Shown here one piece after another: positions 44,261 through 59,600 of a stretch of DNA of 64,000 bases. The position numbers and the translations under genes were made by a program. Numbering within the stretch: position 1 is the first letter of the stretch; each line of letters begins with the position of its first letter. This DNA is from Viscum album (lineage: Eukaryota > Streptophyta > Magnoliopsida > Santalales > Viscaceae), in assembly GCA_963277665.1 (NCBI GenBank), contig OY728147.1:1263121424-1263185423 (forward strand), written 5' to 3'. The notes beneath the pieces are model-generated. The model did not search any database. It saw only the letters and a list, made by a program, of their open reading frames with translations, and was not told the origin of the DNA.

Positions 44261-47178
44261 TGTGACACCTCTACTGTAAATATTTAATGGAATGAAATAA
44301 AATGTAATGCCTTGAATGAAACCCATGTTTTCAAAATATAGTGGTAGGATCATTTTTTATGGTCAGTAATAAATTATTATTGGGGTTTTGAGAAATGAAG
44401 GTAAGTTGAATTTTCAATAATCTCCCCCTCATTTTCCTCCCATAAATCCTCCATTTATGAGGTTCATTTTTTGAGTGATTTTGTGACATATCCACTATAA
44501 GGATTCAATTCCTTTCCCTATTATTATTCAGTTTGGATGGATATTGATTTCCATTGAGTTCAACAAACATATTTGATTGAATATTTCATATAAACATGCA
44601 CAAACCATCCTTAATCAATGGGTCCTATCCTTGGAATTTGGATAGGGCCTCTAGGGATCATATATGAAAACGGTCATGATTTATTTTTGAAAAGTTTTCC
44701 ATTGGATGTCTTTTAAATTAGTTTTCAAGTAATTTAATTATATTATCGATTTTATGGGGTATATAAATTATTGATTTTGTATGTTTTAGATTTGGGGGTG
44801 AGAATAGAGTGGTATCAACCCCACTTCTCTAACTTTTGGTGGAAAGTAATAACATGGAGAGTTTTTCAAAATATGACTATATAAATTTTATTGATTAATT
44901 AGTAATGAATTTTTATTTAGTTATAATGTGAGTATATTTAATTAATTTTGATTATTGGGAAAGTGATAATTATTTGTGGTGATGATATGTGGTTATATGT
45001 ATCTGGTTAATAGAAGGAAGAGCCATTACATTTTGATTAGAAAGAGATACAACTCATGTTGGAGGCCTCCTGTGATTATACATACCCCAGAGAATCGTTA
45101 TTTAATAAAGTATCACGAGGTTTGTAGTTTCAACACATACATTTAACTAACCATTATATGAGCTGAATAGTTTAATTTAATATAAATGTAATTTTTATAA
45201 TACACCAAGTCCCTAAGAACCTTAGGAGACATGTTCGATTGCGTTAGACACTGATGATTGAGTACTTTATTTTACATGTATTCCATGTGTTAGATGAACC
45301 CCAAGGGGTGAAATTTAAAAAATGTTATTAATTCTAGATGGTCATAGTGATAGTTTCCCATTAATGACTTTCTTGTAGAGGTGGGAGATGATTTGGGATG
45401 AATAAATAAGAATTGTCCTTATGAGATACTTAAGATGATTAAATTCGATCAAGCTACATGAGATGTCCATGGGGTGAGTATTATGCCGCACTAAGACAAC
45501 ATTACATCAGAGAGAAAATATTGGATTGATTAGTGGTTATGTTTGGTGTAAGGATGATGTATTAATGACATTTTAGGGGGATGCGCCTAGGGTCATCTCC
45601 ATTGGGAGACATTCCTGGGTTGCTAGTGTGGCTTCAATGTGTCTAATGATTTTGAGGAATGGTATACCCTCCTGTTGATGAGTGTTAAATGAAAAGATTA
45701 TTTTTGGATAATAAAACCCGTTAGGGATGTACACATGATGATTTTACCTATGGGACCCTAGTGGGTGACCCAGTTACATGATAATGTTTGAAATGTTGGG
45801 TATGGGATATTGTTTCTAATGATTGTTAATATAACCATAAAAATCAAATAAAAGATGTTATCCTTATTAGGCTTTAGTGATGATAGTAGGTCATACACTA
45901 GGAAGTTGTCCTCAACTATGTGAGATGAGTTTTTGAAGGTTTTTAATCAATTTGATTTGATCAATGGTTATAAATATGATGTTCCTTTATGTATTTAGGA
46001 TATTTATCTAGAGTTTTGGGGTGGGATACCTAGGGTGAATAATATTTTTGCATCTAGAAGGATGTTACCTTGGTATATGTGTCTTATATTTATACATTTG
46101 ACTTATTGGTTTAAGAAATTAGTAGAGATATATATCCATGGGTGATACTGTCTTAATAACAATTTCCATGTTGGGAACGTGTTACCCTCATGTAAGATTA
46201 TGATTATTAATGGTGAGATATTTTGTTGGGGTATATATAGCTATAATGTTGATTATATTTCAACAATATTTCTTATTATTTTTTAGTTTTGGTAAATTTA
46301 CCTGTTTGATGGTTATGCTTTAGGATGGGTATTTTTTCCCAAGTGATTGTTACGTTCTAGTATGGCAATATTTCCATGGGAGACACATGTTATAGTATGG
46401 TTATATTTATATTGTTGATAAATGTGATCCTATATGGGTATATTTCCTTAGGTTTTGAGTTTCTTCCATGGATATGATGTTTTCCCTATGTGGTTACTTA
46501 TTCTCAAAGACAGACTAACATTTATTGAAGTAGGTATGGATTATCTTGAGTGTCATGTATAAATGGAATCATCCACAAGGGTTAATTATTTATTATTCTA
46601 TAATAGTCATTTATTTACCTATTCTGAGCATTTCATGTGCTCAAACATTAAATTTACTGGTCATGTACAAGTATTTATTAGTGGTTCTCTATAGAGCTAT
46701 ACTTGAATCCTTCCCATGTGTATGTGACGCTTGGGTACCTGATAAGACTTCACTGATCCTAGGTTTTGGTTGTGATGTATCTTGGTATAGCATGGTCAAG
46801 TGGGAAATATCTAATTGGTCTAAGTACTAAGAATAGGTGTGGCTTGGTGAAATGAAATGAGACTTAGTGTATTTTAATTCATCCAACTATTTTCATATGT
46901 GATCATCCATGTGGTTGATCATTGTTGTATGTGTATATGATTTTGTATCAATTATGATTAATTGAGTTGTTTATTTTATCCATGTAATCATATTATTCCA
47001 AATTTGTATTGTTTTTATATTATTATGCACTCTCATAAATGGTATTAATCTTCACATAATACTACCCTAGACCCCCTCTATGAGGCAGTATACTTTGGAT
47101 TATAAATTTTTATTATGGTGGTCATGTGGTTATCCTCTTCGGTTACTATTCAGAGTGAGCTGGGATTGGGACTATACA
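44261..47178 (+). repeat. Element E/F 5' LTR
   Basis: It starts TGTGACACCTCTACTG and ends ACTATACA next to a primer-binding site. Its length is within 4 bp of the right copy. It is strongly diverged and has no gene; the 94-codon ORF at 46546-46830 has no counterpart in the right LTR. Confidence 0.6.
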
Positions 47179-47181
47179 AAT

Positions 47182-47193
47182 TGGTTTCAATTT
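47182..47193 (+). promoter_or_regulatory. Decayed primer-binding site of element E/F
   Basis: TGGTTTCAATTT follows ACAAAT, the same context as ACAAATTGGTATCAGAGC in element 1. About 7 of 12 bases match. It fixes the plus orientation. Confidence 0.45.
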
Positions 47194-50100
47194 TTTTTTA
47201 TTTTACTTACTATTTGGGGATACATTGGGAATGTGATATAGGAATGATTCTGAGCTTATGATTTATATCATGATTGATCATAGTTATTTTTTATATTATT
47301 TCCATTATACCCGTGATATGGGGGAGATGTTTTGGATTTCAATGTTCATATCCTATATTTTTTTCCTAAAATGATGGAGATATATTTTTCATTTTGTGAT
47401 TTATGATTTATTATGGTTTTATCTCTTATATTATTTTCCACATGCCAACGTTCATGCATCATATTCAGAACTTTATAATCTTATGTATTTCTTTTGATTG
47501 GGTGATTCTAATCACTAAATATAGAATTATTAGTTATTCATCGTATAATTAAAACGTTATATGTATTATCCTTTATAACATTGTGATTTCACTCTTGTTA
47601 GATTAATTTTATTATATTTTTATTTTGATTAATGTTCATTTGGATCTAGTGAAATTTACACAATGATGGAGTCACCCCTATATATATGATGCATAGAGAC
47701 CCTAGTAGATGGTATTAGAAAATTATTCCATTTTCATGAACCACATGTTTATGGTTTGACATTGGTTCAGATGGGAAAATGGTTTTGTTTTCTAATATCA
47801 TAGAAACATCCTATATAGATACTTCCAATATAGATTCATAGTTGAAATATAAATAACAGATGTATATGATTATTGTATACTCATCATAGTTAATAGTTGG
47901 CTGATGTAGTTATGTATATCTATACCGGTAGATGAAAATTTGTTCCTCAGGGGGAAACTACTCCCTGTGGAGGTATGATCTAGTTCAGTATGAGATATTG
48001 ATTCCCGATGAAGGGGGTAGTACTTTATGGGAATAACCCAGGAGAATAAGTTCCCTTGCAGGAAGATGGACTATCTTGTGAAACCAAATTTTTATGTATA
48101 TATATATAAATGATAACTAGAGTTTGGATGTTACAAAACAGGAGATATCATCTAACCATATATATGGGAACAAAGAGGTGTTTCTCGTGAGTTGTGACTC
48201 ACATTATTCGTAACATATGAGTTAGTAGAGAGAAAAAAGTATGTTAAATAGTTTCTCAAGTTATTTATTTGATATGTTCTTCAGTTGAGACAAGATGTGT
48301 GGATGAGAATAACCATATGAATGCTTTTTTGGGTTGTGATTTCCCTAGGTCAAGAAGCACATGTATGTTCTTTGGGTTATGATACTAATTCACAAGTTGT
48401 ATTTACAAATGGGTAATGTAGGCATGAAGTGCTCTCTGAAATTATAACATAGAAAGTTGTGGATAGTTCCATGGTTTTGGGTTGGTGAATAGAAATTTAT
48501 ACTCTATATATGAATTGTAAGAAAAGCCCTTGGATTTTCTTGTTTAGTGAAACATTAATTCCAGTGTATTAGTATTAAGGTGGGATTTTTAGGGTAGGAC
48601 TAGTTGGCTTCCTAGTCCCATTGAATATGGATGAATTTTTTAGATTCCAACATGTGTTTAGAGAGATTCATATATCTTTTCATATGACTCTTGCGTTTGA
48701 AATTGATTTTGTGATTTTCCTTGGAATATAATGGGTGCCAATCTTGATAAATGATTTAATTTTGGATGCTTGTAGCTATATGAGAGTGGCATTCGATGGA
48801 CCATGGTCTGTGGTTTTCTAACATGAGCCAATAATTTATGATAAAATGATCGCGGTAAAAAATTATATGTTAAGGAAGGGTGACATGGGGGTTCACCCCA
48901 TCTAGGATATGATGTTTTTTTGGTAATTTGGGGTTTTGAGACCATTCTATGGGGCGACACATGTTGTTGAAATTGGAGGGCATGAATGATTTTATAAATT
49001 GGTTAAATTCTAAAATATCTCATTGAGATTATCCTTTGATATGGAATGGTGATGTGTGACTCATTTATCATGAGTCGGATTCTATATCTATTCGATACTA
49101 GAGCTTACACCTATTTTTTCTGACGAATTTGTGGTGGCATGCGATAGTTATGTGTTTTACCTAATAAATTGGAAATATTTTCCCAGATAGTAACAATAGA
49201 AAGAATTATATTTCTAATGTGATAGTTTCAAGCATCATGGACTTAGATTTTTGGTGGAAATGAGAGGTTTTTCCTCTATGATGGATAATAAACCAAGTAA
49301 CGATGGTTCCAATATTGATCATTGGTGAACATGGACTGAGAGGACTGGTATACATGTGATATTGGAACCTGTTGAGGTTGCGCTCAAGAATTACTACAAG
49401 AGAAGACATATGATGGGGACTACATCCATGGATGGTTAGGGGGATACATCATTTCAATTTAATACTAGTGGATTCTATGTATGATGTTTCTGTTTGAGTG
49501 GAATAGGTATCAATTGATATCATAGGTTGGCACTCAGGTATGAGTGGGATGGCATGTTTGGCCATTCGATGTATTGAGGGATGAATCATAATCTCTATAG
49601 ATATGAATCATATGATTATATTTTAATTATCATGATACAATAAATCATTGGACAGTCAAGGTAGCATTTAGACATTGGTGGTGTAAAATAATATGAATGT
49701 ATTTGGTTTCATGGTTAATAAGAAAAATTATTTAGATACGGTACTGGATGGATTTTAATAATTGTAATTCTACCTATAAGGAATTTTATATAAAACCAAA
49801 ATGTGTCCCATTATGGGTGTACTTTATGTTTTGGTGATAATAAGATAATGGGTTTGGTTTTTCGATGATCAATCCCAAGATTAACATTAAGAATATGGTT
49901 TAGACATTGATATAGGATGGTTAGAAGATATTAGGATTCCTATGAGAGAAAAGGAATCAGTACTAGGGGGTGTGATAGTGTGGAACCATCCATTGTTAGG
50001 TGTTTTCATGAGTGATAGACCAGATGTATAAAAACAATTGATTTCAATTGTAGATGGGTTTGGTGAGATAAAAACAACATCTATCTACTTTTTTGTGATA

Positions 50101-50842
50101 CTATAAATGTGTTATAGTTGGGAATTTTGATGTTGGACTGAACAAAGGATAAAAAAACTACAATGGAATGGGGCATATGGTTAGGATCAACATTTTTAGG
50201 ATGAATCATTTATTTAATCGAGTATGGTTTATCAGGAAAAGTATGTGTAAGAAAGAGATAATTTTTTTTAGTGATGGATATGATTTCTGGAGTTTTTATG
50301 AATTGTTTTCCTCTTATTTATAGATTCAAAATAGAGTCTTATTCGAATTTATGAGGTATAATGTGATTAGTCATTTTCTAATTAAAAATCATGATATATC
50401 TTGTGTAATGGTTGATATATAATGAGACTTATGAAAAATGAGAAGTGTAATTTTGTCTATGTTAAAAAATCTATACCTTTTTGGGTTGTGAAATTATAGT
50501 GCAATTTTAATTAATGATTTAGTGGGAAATCCATTTTGACAATAGTTAATTGGATTGAGATATAAAGAATTTTAATATTTTATATAATGTCTTTATAATT
50601 TTTTTGAGGCTTGATGGGGGCCTTAGATGATCAGATGGACGTAAGATGAGAATATAAGTGGTTGGGATGATAGACACTAGAAAATATAGGACATTCACAT
50701 ATTGACGATGAATTTATCCTATGAATAACATTTCTCAGGATTTATTCAGGCTATGAATGGGTATGTTGGGTGATTTTTCCCCTAGTTTGAATATTCCACA
50801 TTTGAAACCAATGGTCTTTACTATAATGTTGTAGGTTAAGGT
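47194..50842 (+). pseudogene. Element E/F internal region with protease remnant
   Basis: At about 49078-49150 ILYLFDTRAYTYFF, then in the next frame FSDEFVVAC, fit the active-site region of a retrotransposon aspartic protease, with DTR in place of DTG/DSG. Positions before it should be gag and after it pol, but I cannot read either with confidence. Stops are everywhere. The 100-codon minus ORF at 48658-48960 is antisense with no domain. Confidence 0.4.
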
Positions 50843-53764
50843 TAGTGACCCCAATGGCTGGTGTGTTTTATAGTGTGGACTAGAGATTCACAATAAGAAT
50901 GATTCCCATGATTTTTAAAAATTAGGGGTGGGGCATAATTGTATTGTTAATATTCCTTTATCTCATGGGGTATGATAAATTCATGGAGGTCTATTTAGCA
51001 GTTTCATCCAACCCATATCCCCCATTAAATCCCATTTTAAAAGGTGTATTTTTTGTGTGATTCTGTAGTAGATATGAGGTAGTGTTTCTCATATAATCCC
51101 TATTATTCCTCATCTAAAATGGACACTATTTTCGTTTGGGATTGAGATAGTATTTTTTGATACGATATAACAAAATCATGGTGAAAAAATAATTGATAAA
51201 TTTGTTTTTTTTCATGGATTTCATAGATCCAAGATCAGATGATATTTGTAGTCTATAAGATGTATTTTTGGAAAGGGTATTCCATTTTATCTTGTTTCAA
51301 GTGTTTTGGACCCAATTTACTTAAATTTTCATTTATAAAAAGAATTCAAATTCATGAATTTTCATGGATTAAGTTCAAGGGTGTGCTGGGTGTGGTTACA
51401 TCCCATTGGTTGATTTGTCAGTAAGATGTTACAGATCATTGAGTTTTTAAGAATTACAATTGTTTGAATTAAAATTATTAATTAATTATAATTGTATAAA
51501 TAATTATTATTTTATTATAATATATTAATTTGTAAGATTTTTCATATTTTGGTCTTCATGATGAAGGGATAAGGTCGAACAGACTTGGTCTGGCATGTGT
51601 AATACTGTTCGGATTTGATTAAAAGGGGAGATAGTATCGCATTGAGCTATATTGGGATTTCAAATGTCCTATAGTATTATGAATTAATTATATGGTATTT
51701 GATATAATTTTTACCCACTATGTGAATTTTTTATTTAAATTAAATGAACTAATTTATTTTAAAAAAAACCCAGAGTGAGTTGAAAGATATGCCAAAGCCT
51801 TGAGGAACCATGGGAAGTAGATAGATTTCATTTTCCACCAATGATTTAGGACCTAATATAAATGTATTCAATGAGATGTACAGACCCCAAGGGGATTAAA
51901 TTAAACAAATTGATCATGATTCAAGATACTTAGTGATATGAACCCGTTAGTGACATTGTGGTAGAGTTACAAGATGATGTTAAATGGTTATCATGGGGTA
52001 TGTCCATGTGAGAAACCTAAGATTCCTTGAATAAATCAATCAATAATAAATAATCTTGATGTGTGTGTCTTTAAAAAATATGATGTGATTACCTAGCTGG
52101 ATTGACCGTGGGGTGATTAGTGGTTTGGTTGGTTGTGGGATAGACCTAGTAATGGCATTGTAAGGGATTGGATTTAAGACATTACACTTGGGAAACATTC
52201 CTCAGTGTCCTGTGAGACACTAATGAGACATTTTTTATGCAAAGGGACATTAGAAAATCTTATAAATATTCTGGACCGGAAAGATGAGTTTTGGATAATG
52301 TAACCCTTAAAGGGTGTTCATGTAATTATGTGTCCATGGGGGTCACTAGGGGTGCCCTAACAACATATAGACCATAGGGAGAGTGCATATGGGACATGGG
52401 TTTGATGATTGAAATAATCAACTTATAGAATGAATCCAATATTTGATTATAGTGATGATATAGTTAAGGGAGTTGGTTAACCACAAATAGGTTGACCTCA
52501 ACTATATGAGATAGGTTTAGGCAACCTTCTAACCTATATTCCTTAATGTATATTTTTGGGGAGGATATTCCGCAGAGGTTTTTTTAATTATATCATGGTA
52601 TATGGCTTGGGATAACAAAGGTGGATGATATTAATGATTCCAAGAAGTTCTTCCCAAGCTACATGTTTTATACTTTTATGCCCAAAACATGTGGCTTTAG
52701 TTGCTAATGTGACATTTGTATCATAAGGTAATGATGTCCTTGTATCAAATTTGATTTGGTAGATGAGACCACTTGAGTGTATGATGATGCCAATTAATGG
52801 TGAGATATAACCACGGTGGATATTTGTTTTGAGGACGAGTTTATATCCATGGGTGTCTTCTTATCTTTCCAAATTGGTATATTTCTTAAGGTGATAATTA
52901 TATTATTAGATAGATATTTTTCATCAGGTTAGGTATATGATTCCTGATGTGTATATTTCCCAAGTTGATGATTATGTTTTCGGATGGTTATATTTCCATG
53001 GATGATGATTATGATATGGGATTGGTATATTTCCACATATGATGATCTTATTATTGGGATAAGTATATTTACGATGGGTGGTTACTTGTTCTCAGAGACA
53101 CACCTACATCAGAAAAAGCCTGTACAATCAATCCATGGTGTCTTGTTTGATCTCAAGGATCAATGATGGTTATTTATAATTATGTTGTACTTATTTAATG
53201 AATTATCATATTAATGCCTCATGAACATACACTTAACTTACTGGTTTTTAATGGGACCCCATTGGTGGGGCCCTATTAAGTTATTTTCACACTCAACACT
53301 GGTGACTATGGCACTTGGATATTAATAATGACTTCACTAGTAACATGTTTATGATGGGAAGGGGCTTGATATATAGTGATAGACATAAAAAATTCAGATA
53401 GTAGTTGATACTGGGATGGGGTGATTCTTGGGAATAATTTCTATGTTTTTGGGTATTACGTTTTTTGTATTTTTTATATATTGTTTTAGTGGGTGATTTG
53501 GGTTGTATAAATGAATTCTTCGATGACATTTATTATTTATTAAGTTGTTTGTTTCTTCTTTATACACATATTACATATTTTTTTTCATGATTTTTGGTAA
53601 ATTTTTTAATATTATTTTTCACTATCATATAGTTGTATAGTCTCCCCATTCTACTACCCAAGACCCCATTATAAGATGAAAACCTCTGGAATATAGAAAA
53701 TAATGATTAAGTTTATGTGGTGACATGGTATGGTTACTATATAATGTGGATTGGGATGGGGACA
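50843..53764 (+). repeat. Element E/F 3' LTR
   Basis: It aligns with 44261-47178 and ends GGGATGGGGACA. The start, near TAGTGACCCCA, is set by alignment and may be off by a few bases. No clear polypurine tract precedes it. Confidence 0.6.
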
Positions 53765-54969
53765 AATAGCTCTATCAAACACTTAAAATTTCAGTGCTGA
53801 TATAATTTGAACCAAAACGAATTTTATAGAGACCTGAATTATTGAGTTCCACATGGTCATTTCATTCTTTGGAAAGAATGTAAAAATATAATAAAGGAAA
53901 AAAATCATACCACTATAAATATATAGTATTCTTGATGTTATTGAAATCCCTTAATAATAAGTCAATAATAGTTCTTGGATGAACCCCATCCAAGTATGAC
54001 TTCTATAATTACTTGGGTATAGTGAAGTTAATTTATCTCCCTCAAATCTAATAAATCAAGGATATGAGAAGAGTGAGAATATACTACGTGGGAGGATAAT
54101 ACATAGATCCCCATTTGGGGATCACATTTTTTACACTAATATTACTTTTTCCTAAAATACTTGGGATTCATTATTTTCATAGGAACGTTATGGATTCATA
54201 TGCATATTAAAGTACCTTCATGATGCCAATAATTTAGGAATTAATCCATTAATATAAATTTTCTTCTATTATATACTAATATCTATAATTCAATGTCCTA
54301 TTAATATCAATATACTGATGAATTAATCTATAAAAGGTAATGGAAGTATAAGACAGTAAAAAAACTATCATTATTTCCACTCGAACTAGTTTTGAAACAA
54401 CTCCAATCAATATTTTGAGTGAACAATGTAATTACATAGCACTTAATATAAAATGATACCTATAAACTAGTCTATATCATAAGGACTATTACATTGTAAT
54501 GTCCCATGATAGAAACTATGAATAATGATTCCTCTCATATGGAAATCAATTTAATTACTATATCAAGGGGATACCATGGATAAAAAAATTAAAACCATGA
54601 AAATGTATTCATATCAATATTTTCCATATGAATATAAAGTGAGGGGTTGGTTAAATTCATATTAAAATAACATGGAAACTAATTCTATATTGGATGAACC
54701 CCAAAACTAAAAGAATAATAAGATTCATGGTCTAGGAAAATTCTATTTTCTTCCCATTATAATAGTGACGTCATATGAACCCAATAATTTTTAAAAGGTA
54801 TGTTCTACTGGTGGAGATAATAATAATGATGATAACAATAACCCCCTGTCATCCAATAAATCTCAAGATTCCAGTGCATCATATACCCTTGCTGATAGCG
54901 AAGAAGATTAATAATATAACAACGATTCTTCTCTAAAATTTATATATGGTTTCCGAAACAATGTTGATG
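53765..54969. other. AT-rich stretch upstream of the Tat-type RT, unassigned
   Basis: Nothing readable was found. By position it could hold gag or protease of the Tat-type element, but no motif supports this. A run of GATAATAATAATGATGATAA lies at about 54816. Confidence 0.3.
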
Positions 54970-56085
54970 ATGTGAGGTAGGTGAAACCAGGTACGAAGTA
55001 AGATCATTGGCCAACATTGATTAGTTCCCCCATGAAATTCAATTAATTGTATAAATACATCTATTTACGGAAAAATATAAAAATTTATCTCCATGGTATT
55101 GATGGAAAATTACAAATTTAGATCCTTAGGTTGTGTCTCATCACAAGGTTTTGCTAGATCACTATTGTTTATATAAAAAACTGAATAAAGAATATCGTCA
55201 ACATTATTTTACAATGGTGGAATATTATTTTGATATAATAAATAATGTATCAATTATCTAGTAATTTGAATACAAAAAATGGATCATCATTGGAATTCAT
55301 ACCATAAATAAGAATATAAAAATCAGAGCAAGTATAAAATTTTAATATCTCGACTAACAAAATATGAAAGATGATATCTAAATTATTTTCAGAAAATTAT
55401 TCCTCAATATAAAAAATTATTCCTGGATTTCTTAATTTTGTTAAATATTTTAGATATATCAAAATTTAGGGTGATATGGAAGTTCACGAGGCTACATGAT
55501 TTTAGGCTCCCAAAGGGGAATATTTCTATAATGTAATATTCTTTAGCATAAATAATGTTGGTTCCACATATCAGAATTCTATATGTTGTATCATAACATC
55601 AAGCCTACTTAAAACCATTGAGATTTGGGTGGATGACTAACTTATTAAATCTATATTGTGTTGCGATCATTTTATTGATAATGTGGTGATATTTTGTAAA
55701 ATGTGGAAAAACAATATGATGATAAACACATTAACTTGTCATTTTGATGTGACATTAAGAATATTGCATGGTTTCATTGTATGAAATCATGACATATAAT
55801 TCAACCATGAATATTTATAGATTATACCTTTTATGACATATCCTTCAATCCTCAAGGATTTAAGGGGAATCTAGGGTCATGTATCTTATATTAGACACTT
55901 CATACCCATATTCTCCATTAATTATTTGAAATTTACAATGTTGATGAAGAAGGGAGTGTATTACTAGTTGGATAAAGATTATCAAAGATACATTAATGAG
56001 ATATAGAATTATATTCCACATGAATATATTTGGTTTACCCAAAGAGAGTGGAGTCACCATATCCTATATTTGTTAAAATTAAAAT
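54970..56085 (+). pseudogene. RT-RNase H remnant of a Tat/Athila-type Ty3/gypsy element
   Basis: Motifs follow in order on the plus strand. EVGETRYEVRSLANID at about 54974 and ITNLDP-stop-VVSHHKV at about 55115 belong to the RT entry. NNVGSTYQNS at about 55552 stands where KNAGATYQ-like sequence is usual, and KTIEIWVDD at about 55611 is the catalytic region. LTCHFDVTLRILHGFIV follows at about 55731, then KDLRGI-stop-GHVSYIRHFI and MKKGVYY up to about 56050. This arrangement is that of the Tat/Athila branch and differs from the Tekay-like RTs elsewhere in the window. Several stops and frame changes make it dead. Its LTRs were not identified. Confidence 0.65.
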
Positions 56086-56657
56086 TAAATCTCAGTAACC
56101 TACATTCTGAAAAAAACAATCTTTTCATAGATACAAGTATATATTACCATAGTAAGATTATATTGGATGTTCATCTGATTTTATAAGTTTACCAAATAAT
56201 TATAATATAATTTTTTGTTATTGATAATACTTATTTCAAAATAAAAAATTATTTTATTTCAATTTCATATCAATTTATAATCATACAATGAATACAATGA
56301 TTAGACGTTATTTGACATTACCAAAACACACCGTTCCCATGAAATATATTTTTTGAATATAGAGCTCCATGATAAAGAAGTGTTAACCATATATAGAACT
56401 CTTCATATATGGGAGGTGTGTTTTGTATCTTTCACTAGGAGTTTGATGTGAATAAATGATTAAAACCCAAAAAATTGTATTTTATGGTATATTTTAATTT
56501 TTTTTCTAGAAAAAGTTTTTCTTATATTATCTTGAATTCCAAAAGAAGGTTACCTAATAATTATGTATAATGACTTGACCTCATTGTATTATTATAACAT
56601 TCCTTGTAAATAATATTTTCTTATTTAGATATTATATTTTATTCTATATTTTTCAAT
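56086..56657. other. AT-rich stretch before element G, nothing seen
   Basis: No motif or gene was found. It probably continues the Tat-type element beyond its RNase H. Confidence 0.3.
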
Positions 56658-59600
56658 GTAACACCCTGAGATTTTTTAAAATATAATTTTTTTGAAATAA
56701 TATAGTCGTTTCTATATTTTTCAGTTCATACAACAAAAAATATATCTTATGTTGTATGATAGAGAAAACTTATTATTTATTGGTATGAAACACCAGGTAG
56801 AGGCTATTCTATACACAAAACTATTTTTATCTTTTATTACACATAATTCCTAATTTTTTGATTGCTTTCATTACACTAATGTTGGATTTTTACCAAATTA
56901 TAATATATTATTAATATTGTTAATGAAATTTTATTAGAGTTACCACCTACTAATAGAAATGGGAATTAAAAATTATATTTACAAAATTATGAAAATATTT
57001 GTTAAAAATGTATATAAAATGAATTTTTTGGTCATAATTTGTCTTGAAATGAATATAACAAATATTTCCAAAATAAAGAAATTCATTTTTTAAGAAAGTT
57101 GTTTATGTATTTACAAAAACAATTTTATATAAATGATTTAGAAAACCCACTATTGGTGATTTTTATAATAAAAATTATAATTAAATATTTAATAAAATTG
57201 TGTGACATTGATTAAATAGATTTTCTAGGCATATGATAAGAGTAAATCCAACATTGTGAATAAAAATATGTATTTTTTCAAAATGGAAATTTTACCGCCC
57301 ATTAATGGAATAAAAAATTTAAATATAATTTTTGACACTTTTATAATAATTATATGACAAAATAACCTTCTTATTTGAATTTTTGATATCTTGATTTTCT
57401 TTCGTTATTTTTTTTTTGTATTTTTCTGATAAGTTTCATTTTTTGTTGAATAGTGAATATGTGGAATTTTAATTGAAAATTTATTTTTCGTCTTACCTAT
57501 TTATATTTTTAAATATTTCATTTAATTTGTTTGAGGGTATAATTAGAATAATTTTAAAATAATTTTTTCAATTTAGGTCAATTGAACCATTTTCACATTA
57601 AAATTGTATATAAAAACATTTCAAACCGTTGTACTTTCTTACATTAAAAAAACCCATTTTCTCATTCCATCAAAAAGATTAATTTCATCCAATAATATGT
57701 CAAGAATATTTCAAAATATATTCCATATATCAAATAAAAATATAAAAAATTTATAAATATGACCCTTTTATTTTTGGACAGCATGAATAACAACATTAGT
57801 GAGTTTTCCGATTGTTAAGCGTAAATCAGGTAATTAAGGGTTAAAATAACATTATAAATATTATAAAACTAGAATAACACTTTCCAAAATGTTATTTGAC
57901 AAAATAAATTAATCCCTTTTAACATATGGTTTGAAATGGAATAATGTTATAGACATGTTTCCATGAAATTGACTTTGATGGTATTAAAATCAAAGAGATT
58001 GAAAAAATGTTACACTCTTGAATTTAATAATTATAATATATTTAATGTGTAATAAAATATAATTTATTATATACTATGTATATTATTAATAAATTACATA
58101 TTTTTTTCTATATAAAAGAAATTAATTTTAAATTTTTAGTGTCAAAATAAATATCATGAATAATTACACAATGATGGTGCACTAATTATACAATTAATTG
58201 AACATTCAGTTAATGTATAATAGAAATAATAAAATAAATATAATTTTTCTTAATTAATTAAATATACTAATTTTATATATTAATATGAAATTTTAATAGT
58301 GTATTAAATTTATTTATTTGATGTTATCTCATTATATTGATTTTTATAAAGTCAATGCTATGAAATGTTTTGAAATTCACAATTATGATATTTTAGAAAT
58401 ATAATATTGCATTAAAGTGTTTAAAAATCCAAAAAAAATTTAAAAAATTACAATGGGTTGAGATAAAGTATAAAATATATTAATTATTCCATTTAGGGAC
58501 AAATTGAAACTTTACATGTTAAAATTAAATTCTTTTAATATTAAAATTTTTTTTACTATTGTTAAATTTAAAAATGGTTAACTAAGGGTTAATTAGAATG
58601 ATAATGTTAAAAATAGGGCTAAATTTTTTATAAAATATATTGGTTGATGAGATTATAATATTATCATATGTTAGATTAAAATCAATTTATTTTTATTGAT
58701 ATTTGAATTAATATTTACTTTATGATAAATTAATATTTTCAGAAATTTCAAAAGTGCCCCAACCCTCTCTTATAAAAGGAAACATCTCCTTGTCTTCTCA
58801 TTACACATCAAAATCCATTTGGTTCAGAAAAAAGATATCCAAATATCATCCCAATTCTCTCCCTTCACCCTAAAATCCTAAATTTGGGAAAATATCCTAA
58901 TAATGATGTCCTTTTGTTTAAATCATAAGGAGATACCGAATTAAGAGGTAACGCTCATCAACAAAAGTTTTTGCTTTATTTCTTCTTTAATACCCTTAAA
59001 TAATATTTATTTAATGATTTTATAATATAATATGTATCCAGAATATAATTAGATGATTTAATATTGAGTTTTTACATACACTTAAAAACATTTACAACTA
59101 ATTAGCAATAAACATACAATTCATGAGTATTACAGACAACTACCCTAGAAAACTGTGATTGATCATTTTTTCCACCTCCCAAAGTTGGCATTATGATAGA
59201 AATTTTAAGATCCTATTTTCCACTCAAGATTTTATCATTAAATTATTAGTCTATGCTTTACACTGGATCTAAAATGGATGCTTAAGGGGTTAAAAAAGGC
59301 CTCAGGTGTGTCTAAGGCACGTTCAGATCCCAAAACCCATATTTTTGAAAAAAGGCTTGGCACATAGTTTAGAGTAAACCATGTAGAAATTATATAGGGG
59401 TTCAAAAACTATGTGGATTGTATTTTTCTTGGATTGAACCACATCACAAGGTTGTTTCATGTTTGTGTGGTCTAGGCGTGCAAGTTCCCTTTATTCCTAG
59501 GTAATCATCCATGGATTGTACTCACTTTATCAAACAGTGTAGAAAAATAGTACACAAGAAAATTGTTTTGGTAAATTTCATGTTCTTTACTTAATTATCT

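Larger units (their letters stand above)
44261..53764 (+). mobile_element. Element E/F: old plus-strand LTR retrotransposon, 2.9-kb LTRs
   Basis: Two diverged direct repeats, 44261-47178 (2918 bp) and 50843-53764 (2922 bp), flank 3664 bp. Shared blocks in order are CCCATGTTTTCAAAA versus CCCATGATTTTTAAAA near the start, the ATATTTCC-rich block with TTCTCA(A/G)AGACA (46500 and 53090), and GGATTGGGA with ACA at the end. A decayed primer-binding site follows the left LTR and a protease remnant lies inside. No clean TSD was found, so the starts are approximate. Confidence 0.65.
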
